A stretch of 64,000 bases of DNA from Breoghania sp037026715 (GCF_037026715.1 NZ_JBANCG010000010.1:1-64000), one strand, 5' to 3'. Shown: positions 1 to 8,129, numbered from the stretch's first letter. The notes: generated from the sequence alone by a model not told the origin. Program-made: numbers and translations.

Positions 1-586
1 CGGTGCGCAGCAGTTCCGGCGAGGCCAGCGGCAGCCATTCGATGCCGATACGCACCGCGATCCGCCCGTTGGCTCGCCCGTGCAGCGTGTTGAACGCCTC
101 GATGTTGTCCGCCATCGTATCGAGATTGTGCTCGTCGAGCGCGATGTCGTTGGAGAGCACGGCACGCATGCCGATCTCGTCCGCCGCCTTCGCCAGCGAC
201 GGCAGCAGCCGGTACATGTCGTTGACCGTGGTCACCCCGGACAGGATCGATTCCGAATAGCTCGCCAGCGCCGCCCAGTAGGCCGCCTCCGGATCGAGCC
301 CGCGGATCAGCGGATACCAGCACTGGTCGAGATATTCCCACAGCGGCAGGTGATCGTTGAAGCCCTTGCCGATCGCCGTGTGATAGTGGAGATCGACGAG
401 CCCCGGCATGATCACCTTGCCGCTCGCGTCGATGACGCGGTCGTCCGCGCGCGCCTCGATTTCCGGTGCGCCCGGCCACAGCGAGGCGATGCGGTCGTTC
501 TCGATGACGAGCGATCCGCCGGGATGATAGGTGCCGGCCTCGTCCAGTGCCAGCAACAGGCCGTTCTTCAGGATAATGCGTGCCAA
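1..586 (-). CDS. Amidohydrolase of the TRZ/ATZ/cytosine-deaminase type (C-terminus cut by window edge)
   Basis: This is the N-terminal 195 residues of a metal-dependent amidohydrolase, and the rest lies left of the window. It begins LARIILKNGLLL, the usual small beta-sandwich start of this superfamily. The metal-binding HxH motif is seen as DLHYHTAIGKG, followed by SGVTTVNDMYR, typical of cytosine/guanine deaminases and triazine hydrolases. I chose a TTG start because AAGGAG lies six bases upstream and no ATG in frame fits better. It lies 54 bp behind the methyltransferase stop on the same strand, so it may be the last gene of that operon. The substrate is unknown; a deaminase or demethoxylase acting on a pyrimidine-like ring would fit the neighbours, but that is inference. 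Confidence 0.8.
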   Translation of the reverse strand, partial: MARIILKNGLLLALDEAGTYHPGGSLVIENDRIASLWPGAPEIEARADDRVIDASGKVIMPGLVDLHYHTAIGKGFNDHLPLWEYLDQCWYPLIRGLDPEAAYWAALASYSESILSGVTTVNDMYRLLPSLAKAADEIGMRAVLSNDIALDEHNLDTMADNIEAFNTLHGRANGRIAVRIGIEWLPLASPELLRT

Positions 587-640
587 GTCTCGCTCCTTGT
601 CGTCTGCCTCCGGCGTCTTGTGAAGGGGAGGGGGGAGGGG

Positions 641-1411
641 TCAGCGCGGCGTCTCCGCCTTGCTCTCAGCCTTTTGGGCCGTCAGGCGCAGAAAGGGGGG
701 ATGGGTGCGCTCGCTGACCGTCAGCCTTTCGCGCGCCTCCGCCGCGATGGCATCGGCGGTCAGTTCGTAGATCGACGGCCCGAAGAAGCCCGCCTCGCGG
801 ATAAGCTCCACGTAGGTTTCCTGCGACCAGTGCCTGTCGTGGATGACGAAGGGTTCCGCGACGCCGGGCACCTGAAGCGTCACCTTGCGCAGCGCGCCGT
901 CGGCATAGGTGACGCCGGCCTCTCCGCTCTGGAAGGTCTTGAACCGGACGCCGGTCACGCGCGGGTTTGAATCCAGCACGAAAAGCTGGCCGCCCGGCTT
1001 GAGGACGCGGTGGATCTCCTTGAGGATCGCGCCGATCTCCGCCTTGGTGTCGATGTTGATCAGCACGAAGCAGATGATCGCCGCATCGAAGCTGGCGTCC
1101 TCGTGCGGAACGCGCCCGCTCTCCACGCGCGCGAAGTCCGCCCCCGGCAGGCCCGGGGCCTTCGCCTTTTCGATCATGTCGGCGGAGAGATCGACGCCGC
1201 TCACCCGCGCGATCCCGGCATCGAGCATGCGCCGGGTCACCTTGGCGCCGCCGCAGCCGTAGTCGAGCACGCGGACATCGCCGCCGAGCCGGCGCAGCAT
1301 TTCCGCGATCAGCGGCTGATAGCCGAGCAGATCCTCGACATGATCGTCATAGGCGACGAACAGGTCGGAAACCGTGCTGTCGTCCCATTTGGTCTTGGTC
1401 GTCGCGCCCAT
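641..1411 (-). CDS. Class I SAM-dependent methyltransferase
   Basis: The 256-residue protein has a Rossmann methyltransferase fold. Motif I is VLDYGCGGAKV near residues 48-58, the acidic end of strand 2 is SGVDLSADM, and the post-motif region reads FDAAIICFVLINI then HRVLKPGG. The frame stays open 67 codons further upstream, but that part overlaps the preceding gene and looks like out-of-frame translation. The ATG used here shares one base with the upstream stop (TGATG), a normal coupling arrangement. Its place behind a thymidylate-synthase homologue and a nucleotide N-glycosidase suggests a small pyrimidine acceptor, as in bacimethrin formation, where 5-hydroxymethylcytosine is O-methylated. 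The acceptor cannot be read from sequence. Confidence 0.88.
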   Translation of the reverse strand: MGATTKTKWDDSTVSDLFVAYDDHVEDLLGYQPLIAEMLRRLGGDVRVLDYGCGGAKVTRRMLDAGIARVSGVDLSADMIEKAKAPGLPGADFARVESGRVPHEDASFDAAIICFVLINIDTKAEIGAILKEIHRVLKPGGQLFVLDSNPRVTGVRFKTFQSGEAGVTYADGALRKVTLQVPGVAEPFVIHDRHWSQETYVELIREAGFFGPSIYELTADAIAAEARERLTVSERTHPPFLRLTAQKAESKAETPR

Positions 1412-2376
1412 CAGTTGACCGCCTCCATGCGCCGTTGGGTGAACAGATGCCGGTGCAGCGGATGGAGCGCCTCCAGCGCCCGCGCGCTCACCTCCGGCTT
1501 GCGCGCATGCAGCCAGAACAGCACGAGAATGTCGCGCCAGTAGGCGGGGACGGAAAACCGCAGCACGTCGTCCAGATCGAGGTTGCCCTTGCGGATCTCG
1601 CCTTCTGCGCAAAGAACGTCCTCGATCGTCTCAGGGCTTGTCGCCGGCATTTCGGGATAGCCGATGCCGGGCGCCCGCCGCTGTTCGGCCGCGAGCGCGC
1701 GGGCGCGTTCCAGATCGGGCTCGTAGATGTGGATGGAGCCGACATGGTGGTAGTAGCGCCCCACGCACACACCGAGGCGCCGGGCGATGTATTCCTGGAT
1801 GAGCGTGAACGAGAACACGTCGCTGAGAAAGCCGATATAGGCGTCGTTGGCGCGCATGAACGCCACCATGTGCAGCGCGCCGTCGCGCAGCAGCAGCTGC
1901 AGGCCCAGCGTGCAGGACACGTCGATGTTGCGCCGGTAGAGATCCTCGTTCGCATCGAAGATCTGGAGGAAGGCGCGCTTGCTGTCGGGATCGTCGTTAC
2001 CCAGGATGTCGATGACCCGCTCGATCTGGTCGATCCGGTCCGGCCCGAAGGCCAGCAGCTTGCGCCCGTAGCCGGTGCCGGGAAGCGTTTTCCCATCCGC
2101 GCTGTAGCGCTTCATGCGCGGCGCATAGCGCTCGATGAACGCCAGATCGTTGCGCCCCGACAGGTACCAGAGCGCCTCGGCGTAATTGAAGACGATGTTC
2201 TGGCGCCGCAGGGGACTGAAGCACACCCGCGCCAGCGGGTTGTGCAGCACGGCGGAGAAACCGAGCACCTCTATTTCCGCGTTCCCGCGCGGCGCGTTGT
2301 GGAATTCGGGCGCGGAGAGAACCCCCGCGATCGTCGAACGATACATGTCGTCGAAGGTTTCAAATCGGTCTGTCAT
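1411..2376 (-). CDS. Thymidylate-synthase homologue, probable (d)CMP hydroxymethylase type
   Basis: The 321-residue protein has the thymidylate synthase fold. Visible elements are EALWYLSG (residues 67-74), the nucleophile Cys155 in DVSCTLG, Arg175 and Asp178 in FMRANDAYIG, and His216/Tyr218 in SIHIYE. In the Escherichia coli enzyme the position seven or eight residues after RSxD is Asn177, which reads uracil. Here the aligned residue is Asp186 (FLSDVFS). T4 dCMP hydroxymethylase also has Asp there, so a cytosine nucleotide substrate is likely. The family then uses methylene-tetrahydrofolate and water to make the 5-hydroxymethyl product, as MilA does in mildiomycin synthesis. It lies between the MilB-like and methyltransferase genes. 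It is not the housekeeping ThyA: the remaining sequence is divergent and the context is not folA. Confidence 0.82.
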   Translation of the reverse strand: MTDRFETFDDMYRSTIAGVLSAPEFHNAPRGNAEIEVLGFSAVLHNPLARVCFSPLRRQNIVFNYAEALWYLSGRNDLAFIERYAPRMKRYSADGKTLPGTGYGRKLLAFGPDRIDQIERVIDILGNDDPDSKRAFLQIFDANEDLYRRNIDVSCTLGLQLLLRDGALHMVAFMRANDAYIGFLSDVFSFTLIQEYIARRLGVCVGRYYHHVGSIHIYEPDLERARALAAEQRRAPGIGYPEMPATSPETIEDVLCAEGEIRKGNLDLDDVLRFSVPAYWRDILVLFWLHARKPEVSARALEALHPLHRHLFTQRRMEAVN

Positions 2377-2384
2377 GGCGCCAC

Positions 2385-2822
2385 CTACGCTTCGACGAGA
2401 AGCTGCTCGAGCGCCTTCGGCTCCACCGCATCGTCATAGAAGAGCGTGCGCACGCGCGTGATGGTCTGAAGCCCGCGAACGAGGAACGCGTATTCGACGC
2501 CGCGCTTCAGGAGCAGGGTGATGTCCTTCTGCAAGGCCGACGCCCAACCGAGTTCGACATGCGTGCCGGGAGAGGCGGGAAAGCCGGGATAGGCGATGAA
2601 CCGGTCGCATTTGGCGATCTCGTCGTAATCGATGCGCGTGCATTCGTCGGGCGTCATGAATTCCCGCCCCCACTGTTCGCGCCGGTGAGCCGAATGAACC
2701 TCCCAGCCCAACGTCTCGAAATGATCGATCAGCGGGACGAACATCGCCATTCCATGATCGGACATCCGCTTTTCCTGCGGATCGACGAGCGCCTTGAACG
2801 GCCCGGCAAGAAATACCTTCAT
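2385..2822 (-). CDS. MilB-like nucleotide N-glycosidase / nucleoside 2-deoxyribosyltransferase family protein
   Basis: This short protein (145 residues) starts MKVFLAGPF, the canonical first strand of the nucleoside 2-deoxyribosyltransferase family. An Asp sits at residue 73 (KCDRFIAYPG), and the SPGTHVELGWA motif places the catalytic Glu at residue 90. Members such as MilB and BlsM hydrolyse the N-glycosidic bond of CMP or hydroxymethyl-CMP to release the free base. I start at the ATG preceded by GGAGAGG and not 45 bases upstream, because homologues begin at MKVFLAGP. It is the first gene of the N-glycosidase, thymidylate-synthase-like, methyltransferase run and leaves eight bases before the next start. 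A transferase role cannot be excluded. Confidence 0.8.
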   Translation of the reverse strand: MKVFLAGPFKALVDPQEKRMSDHGMAMFVPLIDHFETLGWEVHSAHRREQWGREFMTPDECTRIDYDEIAKCDRFIAYPGFPASPGTHVELGWASALQKDITLLLKRGVEYAFLVRGLQTITRVRTLFYDDAVEPKALEQLLVEA

Positions 2823-3345
2823 ATGAACGCGTCCTCTCCAAATTTTTTTGAAACGAATAGCAATCAAGGAAACAAAAAGCCGAAAGTGTTGTTGGGATCC
2901 CTCCTGTCAAAATGCGGATCGGCAGAGGATTTCTTCTGTTCGCTCCCGCCTGATCGGGCCACCGCGGCGGATGGCGCTGTTTCGAACGGCCGGACAAACG
3001 TTCTCCGGACAAGCCTTCTCCGGCGCCGGCCGCGAAGACCGGCCGAAGTCGACAGGTCCGCGCGAATGCGTCGGCCCGATTTCAACGCCCCGATTTTCAT
3101 GTCCCCGATTTTCGGGTCATTGAGCTCATCGCAACAGACAAGCTCATCGCAAAAGAAAAGTTCATCGCAACAGACATCCGCGCCACAAATCACCGGCGCA
3201 TTTCAAAATCAGACCGACACGTTTCTTCCGATCGAAATATCGCCGGCATTTGAAACGGTCGGGCAGGGCCTGTCAACAGCACGGCCGCAGCGGCAGGCCC
3301 AGCATCGACACAGCACTGGCACGCCCCCCTTCGGGCGCGGCCCGC
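2823..3345. promoter_or_regulatory. Long upstream region of the pyrimidine-modifying cluster
   Basis: This 523 bp has no convincing gene on either strand. It must carry the promoter of the minus-strand N-glycosidase operon and the 3' end of the ABC operon. Features are a triple 18-nt tandem repeat (listed separately), a paired CCCCGATTTTC motif near 3089-3115, and an A-rich stretch (TTTTTTT) just ahead of the operon start. I looked for a THI-box thiamine riboswitch because of the possible bacimethrin link and did not see one. Confidence 0.5.
3123..3176. repeat. Three 18-nt direct tandem repeats
   Basis: Three adjacent units share the pattern AGYTCATCGCAAMAGAMA. Units one and three differ at one base, and unit two has two A-for-C changes. 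They sit about 300 bp upstream of the N-glycosidase gene. The 18-nt period is less than two helical turns, so a multi-site operator is possible but slipped-strand duplication is equally possible. Confidence 0.75.
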
Positions 3346-4068
3346 TCAGCGTACGCTTGCCAGGAATTTCTTCGTTTCGGGGTGCTGCGGATCGCCGAAG
3401 ATCTGCTCCGGCACGCCGATCTCGGCCATGACGCCCTTGTGAAAATAGGCGACGCGGTTCGACACGTCCCGGGCGAAGGCCATTTCGTGCGTGACGCAGA
3501 TCATCGTCATGCCTTCCTCCGCCAGCATCTTCAGCGTTTCCAGAACCTCGCCCACAAGCTGCGGATCTAGCGCCGAGGTCACCTCGTCGAACAGCATGTA
3601 GTCGGGCGACATGGCGAGCGCACGGGCGATCGCCATGCGCTGCTGCTGGCCGCCGGACAGGCGCGAGGGATAGGTCGCGAGCTTGTCGCCCAGCCCGACA
3701 TGGGCGAGCTGCGTCCTGGCGATCTCCTCGGCCTCCGCCTTGCCCATCCCCAGCACCTTGCGCGGGGCGAGCGTGACGTTTTCCAGAACGGTCAGATGCG
3801 GGAAGGCGTTCCACTGCTGGAACACGATGCCGATCTTCTGGCGCAGCTTGTTGAGGTCGGTCGACTTTGCATGCACCTCGGTGCCGTCGACGACGATCCG
3901 GCCGGAGGCGATCGGCTCCAGCCCGTTGATGCAGGTCAGAAGCGTCGACTTGCCCGAGCCGGAACCACCGATGATGGTCACCACCTCGCCCTTGTCGACG
4001 GTCAGCTCGATGCCCTTGAGGACTTCGAGCTTGCCGAAGGATTTGTGGACGTCGTGGATCTCAATCAT
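3346..4068 (-). CDS. Polar amino-acid ABC transporter ATP-binding protein (GlnQ/HisP type)
   Basis: The 240-residue nucleotide-binding subunit begins MIEIHDVHKSFGKLEVLKGI. It has Walker A GGSGSGKST, the signature LSGGQQQRMAIARAL, Walker B YMLFDEVTSALD and the switch His in VTHEMAFARDV, all classical for the PAAT family. The ATG is preceded by GAGGTGG, and it overlaps the end of the permease gene by eight bases, so translation is probably coupled. It is the last gene of a four-gene importer operon (binding protein, permease, permease, ATPase). The substrate is set by the binding protein, not by this subunit. Confidence 0.95.
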   Translation of the reverse strand: MIEIHDVHKSFGKLEVLKGIELTVDKGEVVTIIGGSGSGKSTLLTCINGLEPIASGRIVVDGTEVHAKSTDLNKLRQKIGIVFQQWNAFPHLTVLENVTLAPRKVLGMGKAEAEEIARTQLAHVGLGDKLATYPSRLSGGQQQRMAIARALAMSPDYMLFDEVTSALDPQLVGEVLETLKMLAEEGMTMICVTHEMAFARDVSNRVAYFHKGVMAEIGVPEQIFGDPQHPETKKFLASVR

Positions 4069-4714
4069 TGGACCACCTCTTTTCGAGATACCCGCCGAAC
4101 CGGGCAAGCGGGAAGCTGATGACGAAGTAGAAGGCGCCGCAGATGAGGAGCAGGAGCATCGGTTCCTGCAGGCGCGTGATGAGGATCTGTGTGGATTTCA
4201 GCAACTCGGTCACCTGCACCACATAGACCAGCGCCGAATCCTTCATGACGCCGAGCGCCAGCCCGATCCACGACGGCAGCGCCACGCGGGTGGCGAGCGG
4301 CATCACGATGTGGCGCATGTCCTGGCCCCAGCTCATGCCGAGCGAACGGGCCGCGCGCCGCGTGGTGGTGGGCACCGCGTCGATGCCGCCGCGCACGATC
4401 TCCGCGCAATAGGCGGCGGTGTAGAGCGAGAGCACCATGCAGGCCACCGTGAGGCCGGAGAACTGCACCCGCAGAACCATGCCCATGAACGCGTTGGCGA
4501 GCACGAGCTGGATCAGCAGCGGCACGGAGCGGAAGATGTCGAGAAAGAAGGTCAGCGGCGCGGCGTAGACGGTGCCGAGCTGGACGCGGATCACGCCGAA
4601 GACGATGCCGAGGACGGTGCCGATGGCGACCGAGATCGCGGTGACGACGATGGTCATCCCCGCGCCCTTGGCGAGGAAAATCAGGTCGGCTGAGGAAAGC
4701 GCGGTGTCGAACAT
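4061..4714 (-). CDS. Amino-acid ABC transporter permease (HisM/GlnP type)
   Basis: This 217-residue inner-membrane permease has about five hydrophobic segments. The first is in the segment following LAKGAGMT. The EAA loop that contacts the ATPase reads TTRRAARSLGMSWGQDMRHIVMPLA in the later half. Length and the RAARSLGM core match the polar amino-acid transporter family. It lies 13 bp behind the other permease and overlaps the ATPase gene, so the two permeases are expected to form a heterodimer. Confidence 0.93.
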   Translation of the reverse strand: MFDTALSSADLIFLAKGAGMTIVVTAISVAIGTVLGIVFGVIRVQLGTVYAAPLTFFLDIFRSVPLLIQLVLANAFMGMVLRVQFSGLTVACMVLSLYTAAYCAEIVRGGIDAVPTTTRRAARSLGMSWGQDMRHIVMPLATRVALPSWIGLALGVMKDSALVYVVQVTELLKSTQILITRLQEPMLLLLICGAFYFVISFPLARFGGYLEKRWSND

Positions 4715-4727
4715 GCTCTGCGCCCCC

Positions 4728-5393
4728 TCAATAGCGGAACAGGCGTGCCGCGATCAGGCGCGCGCCAAGGGTGATGATCTTGGTGATGATGTAGAAGATC
4801 ACCGCGGCGATGGCGAACAGCTCGAAGGTGCGGAAGGTCAGCGCGTTCAGGTCCTGGGTGACGCCGTAGAGATCGGAATTCATGCCGACGGTCACGCCGA
4901 GCGAGGTCATCAGCACGGCCCAGACCATCTGGTTCGTCATCGGCAGGAACGAGATGCGCAGCATCTGCGGCACGATGATGTAGCGGAAGGCCTGGGTCTG
5001 CGACATGCCGAGCGAGCGGCTGGCACGGATCTGGGTATCGGGAATGGCCTTCAGCGCGCCGCGGAAGTTTTCCGCGAGATAACCGGCGTTGTTGAAGGTG
5101 ATGCCGATCAGGAGCGAGACGAAGGGGCTGAAATGGATCCCGAAACTGGCGATGCCGAAATGCGCCATGTAGATCTGGAACAGGGCCGGGGTGTTGCGGG
5201 CGATCTCGACCCAGCCGGCGGCGACCGCCCGCAGCGATCGGGAGCCGGACAGGCGCAGCAGCGTCAGGAGGATGGCGCACAGGATGCCGATCAGCATCGA
5301 CAGCACCGCCACTTCCATCGTCACCACGGCACCGTCCAGCATCTTCGGAAGCCGGGCAAGCGCCTGGTTCCACTGAAAGGTGTAACCGAACAT
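4728..5393 (-). CDS. Amino-acid ABC transporter permease (HisQ/GlnP type)
   Basis: The 221-residue permease starts MFGYTFQWNQAL. Its membrane segments include VAVLSMLIGILCAILLTLL, and an EAA loop reads IRASRSLGMSQTQAFRYIIVPQ. The frame is open 24 codons further upstream, but the ATG used has AGGAAA at good spacing and gives the usual family N-terminus. It follows the binding-protein gene by 88 bp and pairs with the next permease. Confidence 0.92.
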   Translation of the reverse strand: MFGYTFQWNQALARLPKMLDGAVVTMEVAVLSMLIGILCAILLTLLRLSGSRSLRAVAAGWVEIARNTPALFQIYMAHFGIASFGIHFSPFVSLLIGITFNNAGYLAENFRGALKAIPDTQIRASRSLGMSQTQAFRYIIVPQMLRISFLPMTNQMVWAVLMTSLGVTVGMNSDLYGVTQDLNALTFRTFELFAIAAVIFYIITKIITLGARLIAARLFRY

Positions 5394-5481
5394 TGTTGTT
5401 TCCTGCCTGGTGCGTTCAGGAGGCGATCCGGAACCGGGCCGGCGCGGGAGACCCCGCGCCGCCATCAGTTCGGGCGTCTTG

Positions 5482-6306
5482 TCAACGATAGGCGTTCGGA
5501 ATTGTCAGGGAGGGAAGCTCGCCGCCGACCCACTTCTTGTAGAGTTCGGCGTAGCGGCCGGTGCGGATCTGCTGGTTCACGAACAGGTTCAGATAGTTGA
5601 TGAGACCGTATTCGTTGCGGTTGGTGAACAGAGCGACATAGTCGGTGTCGAACGGCGCCTTGCCGACAACCGCGATGCCCTCGAACTTGCCCGAATTCAC
5701 GCTCGCCATCGCCACCGTGGAGGTGGAGACGGTGGCGTCGAGCTGGCCCTGGCTCAAAGCGAGGAAGACGTCCGCCTGGGTCTGATAGGGCCGGTATTCG
5801 CCCTCCCCCCACGCCTTGACCTGCTTTTCCAGGGCAATACCTTCGAAGGTGCCGGCGACGGCGCCGACGGTGTGGCCCTTCATGCTCTCGAACGAGGTGA
5901 TGCCCGACGTCTCGTTGGCGGTCACGACCATCTCGAACGCGAAGTAGGGGATGGAGAAGCCGACGGTCTTGGCACGCTCCAGCGTGTCGGAGGTCGAGGC
6001 GACGCCGACGTCGACACGGCCCGACATCAGCGCGGGAATGCGCTCGGGGAAGGGCGTCTCGACGATCTCGGCCTCGACGCCGAGCACCTTGGCGAGGTCC
6101 TTGCAGTAGTCGACGTCGAAGCCGATCGGCTCGTTGTTCGCGTCGCGCATGCCCATCGGCGGGAAGTCGAGCACGACCGCGCAGCGCAGCGTGCCGGAGG
6201 AAATGATGTCGTCAAGCTTGTCGGCCCTGGCGGCGCCGGAAAAGCCCGTCGCGGCGATCAGGGCCGCGAGGACCGTGATTTTCTTGATGGGGGTGAATTT
6301 TGTCAT
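5482..6306 (-). CDS. Periplasmic substrate-binding protein of a polar amino-acid ABC importer
   Basis: The 274-residue protein has a clear signal peptide (MTKFTPIKKITVLAALIAATGFSG, cleavage near AARA-DK) and then a family-3 solute-binding domain: LRCAVVLDFPPMGMRD, VDYCKDLAKVLG, and FPERIPALMSGRVDVGVAS. The Asp of VDVGVAS and the Arg of FPERIP are family marks for binding an amino-acid backbone. It is first in the importer operon. The shared intergenic region with an alpha-ketoglutarate semialdehyde dehydrogenase suggests that the ligand could be hydroxyproline or a related compound; that is inference. Confidence 0.93.
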   Translation of the reverse strand: MTKFTPIKKITVLAALIAATGFSGAARADKLDDIISSGTLRCAVVLDFPPMGMRDANNEPIGFDVDYCKDLAKVLGVEAEIVETPFPERIPALMSGRVDVGVASTSDTLERAKTVGFSIPYFAFEMVVTANETSGITSFESMKGHTVGAVAGTFEGIALEKQVKAWGEGEYRPYQTQADVFLALSQGQLDATVSTSTVAMASVNSGKFEGIAVVGKAPFDTDYVALFTNRNEYGLINYLNLFVNQQIRTGRYAELYKKWVGGELPSLTIPNAYR

Positions 6307-6346
6307 TGGTAGAACCCTCTGTTTGATTCTTGAGCAAACATGACGT

Positions 6347-6389
6347 GATTTTTTCTTTACTGCAATAAATTTTCATATAAGAAAAAATC
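6347..6389. promoter_or_regulatory. 11-bp inverted repeat in the divergent promoter region
   Basis: GATTTTTTCTT and its exact reverse complement AAGAAAAAATC are separated by 21 nt. They lie 40 bp upstream of the binding-protein start, in an AT-rich island within otherwise GC-rich DNA. The region also serves the divergent aldehyde dehydrogenase. A dimeric regulator site is the likely reading; no regulator gene is adjacent. Confidence 0.5.
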
Positions 6390-6557
6390 TAGCGCAACAA
6401 GAAAATCGCCGCCAAGCCTGTGTTGGAAGCCAAGCCAATGGATTCACGTATGTATTTTCTTCTCCTCGCATCCGTGCCGCGCGCCATTCCGACACATTGA
6501 CGTGAATTTCGGGGGCCAGGGTGCCCTCATCGCAAACGCCAACCGGAAGGGACTCAC

Positions 6558-8075
6558 ATGACTTTCGAACCCCACGGAAACCATCTGATCGCAGGCACGT
6601 GGACGGGGACCGATCAGACCTTCCTGTCGGCCCCCGCGCACGGTCCGGCGCATGCGTTCTCGCTCGGCACGGCCGAACTGGTGGACCAGGCGGCACGAGC
6701 CGCGGAGGAGGCGTTCTGGGCCTATTCCGCAACCTCCCGCGCCGCGCGGGCGGATTTTCTTGAGGCCATCGCCGACGAGATCGAGGCGCGGGCCGAGGCG
6801 ATCACGCAGATCGGCGTGCAGGAGACGGGTCTGCCGGAGGCACGGCTGAACGGGGAGCGCGGACGCACCACCGGCCAGCTGCGGCTCTTCGCCGACCATA
6901 TCCGCAAGGGCGACTATCTCGACCGCCGCCATGACGCCGCGCTGCCGGACCGCCAGCCGCTGCCGCGCCCCGACCTGCGCCTGATGCAGCGTCCCATCGG
7001 CCCGGTGGCGGTGTTCGGCGCCTCGAATTTCCCGCTCGCGTTCTCAACCGCCGGTGGTGATACGGCCGCCGCGCTGGCCGCCGGCTGCCCGGTCGTCGTC
7101 AAGGGCCACGATGCCCACCCCGGCACCGGCGAGATCGTCGCCGAGGCGATCCTTGCCGCGATCGTCTCCTGCGGCATGCCGCAGGGCGTGTTCTCGCTGG
7201 TGCAGGGCGGCACGCGCGAGGTCGGCCAGGCGCTGGTGACACATCCGCTGATCAAGGCCGTGGGCTTCACCGGCTCGCTCGCCGGCGGGCGCGCGCTTTA
7301 CGATCTTTGCGCGCAGCGTCCCGAGCCGATCCCGTTCTTCGGCGAGCTCGGATCGGTGAACCCGATGTTCATGCTGCCGCAGGCGATCGCCGCACGCGCC
7401 GGCGAGCTCGGCAAGGGCTGGGCCGGCTCGCTCGCCATGGGGGCGGGCCAGTTCTGCACCAATCCGGGGATCGCGGTAGTGATCGGCGGGGCGGACGCCG
7501 ACGCCTTCGCCGAGGTCGCCCGTGAAGGGCTCTCACAAACGGGCGCGCAGGTGATGCTCACCGACGGCATCGCCGCGGCCTATGCCAAGGGGGCCGCCCG
7601 GATGGGCGCGCAGACGGGCGTGCGGGATCTTCTGACCTCGATGTGCGACCGGCGCGAGGCAAAGCCCTTCCTGTTCAAGGTGTCGGCCGGGGACTGGATG
7701 GAAAACCGCGTGCTCGGCGAGGAGGTCTTCGGCCCGCTCGGCCTCGTCGTCGTGGCCCGTGACGAGGAAGAGATGGTCAAGGTCGCGATGAGCTTTGAAG
7801 GCCAGCTGACCGCGACGCTGCACATGGACGACGCGGATGTCGCGCTCGCGCGCCGGCTCATGCCGGTTCTGGAGCGCAAGGCCGGGCGCGTTCTCGCCAA
7901 CGGCTTTCCCACCGGCGTGGAGGTCTGCGACGCCATGGTCCACGGCGGGCCGTACCCGGCTTCCACCAATTTCGGGGCGACCTCGGTCGGAACCCTGTCG
8001 ATCCGCCGCTTCCTGCGTCCGGTCTGCTACCAGAACATGCCCGCCGCGCTCCTGCCGGAAGATGCGGCCGACTGA
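6558..8075 (+). CDS. Aldehyde dehydrogenase, alpha-ketoglutaric semialdehyde dehydrogenase family
   Basis: The 505-residue protein is a full-length NAD(P)+ aldehyde dehydrogenase. It has the Asn of FGASNFPLAFS, the general base Glu263 in FGELGSVNP and the nucleophile Cys300 in GQFCTNPG. The FGELGSVNP and GQFCTNPG variants are typical of enzymes that oxidise 2,5-dioxopentanoate to 2-oxoglutarate, the last step of hydroxyproline, L-arabinose, D-xylose and glucarate pathways. Start ATG is preceded by AAGGGA. It is followed by a proline-racemase-family gene, which favours the hydroxyproline role, but the arabinose-type genes some 45 kb away in this window would need the same activity. Confidence 0.92.
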   Translation: MTFEPHGNHLIAGTWTGTDQTFLSAPAHGPAHAFSLGTAELVDQAARAAEEAFWAYSATSRAARADFLEAIADEIEARAEAITQIGVQETGLPEARLNGERGRTTGQLRLFADHIRKGDYLDRRHDAALPDRQPLPRPDLRLMQRPIGPVAVFGASNFPLAFSTAGGDTAAALAAGCPVVVKGHDAHPGTGEIVAEAILAAIVSCGMPQGVFSLVQGGTREVGQALVTHPLIKAVGFTGSLAGGRALYDLCAQRPEPIPFFGELGSVNPMFMLPQAIAARAGELGKGWAGSLAMGAGQFCTNPGIAVVIGGADADAFAEVAREGLSQTGAQVMLTDGIAAAYAKGAARMGAQTGVRDLLTSMCDRREAKPFLFKVSAGDWMENRVLGEEVFGPLGLVVVARDEEEMVKVAMSFEGQLTATLHMDDADVALARRLMPVLERKAGRVLANGFPTGVEVCDAMVHGGPYPASTNFGATSVGTLSIRRFLRPVCYQNMPAALLPEDAAD

Positions 8076-8129
8076 GCCCTCGGAGGCCGGCCCGGAAACA
8101 GGTGTGCTTTCTTCTCCCCGAATTCTAAG

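Noticed and set aside
2864..3193. A 109-codon minus-strand frame with CCDEL repeats
   Set aside because: The repeated CDEL residues come from the 18-nt tandem DNA repeats, the rest is Arg/Ser-rich, and no ribosome site or homology-like core is seen.
2823..3345. Thiamine (THI-box) riboswitch ahead of the pyrimidine cluster
   Set aside because: I looked for the conserved CTGAGA and ACCTGATCTGG segments on the minus strand and did not find them.
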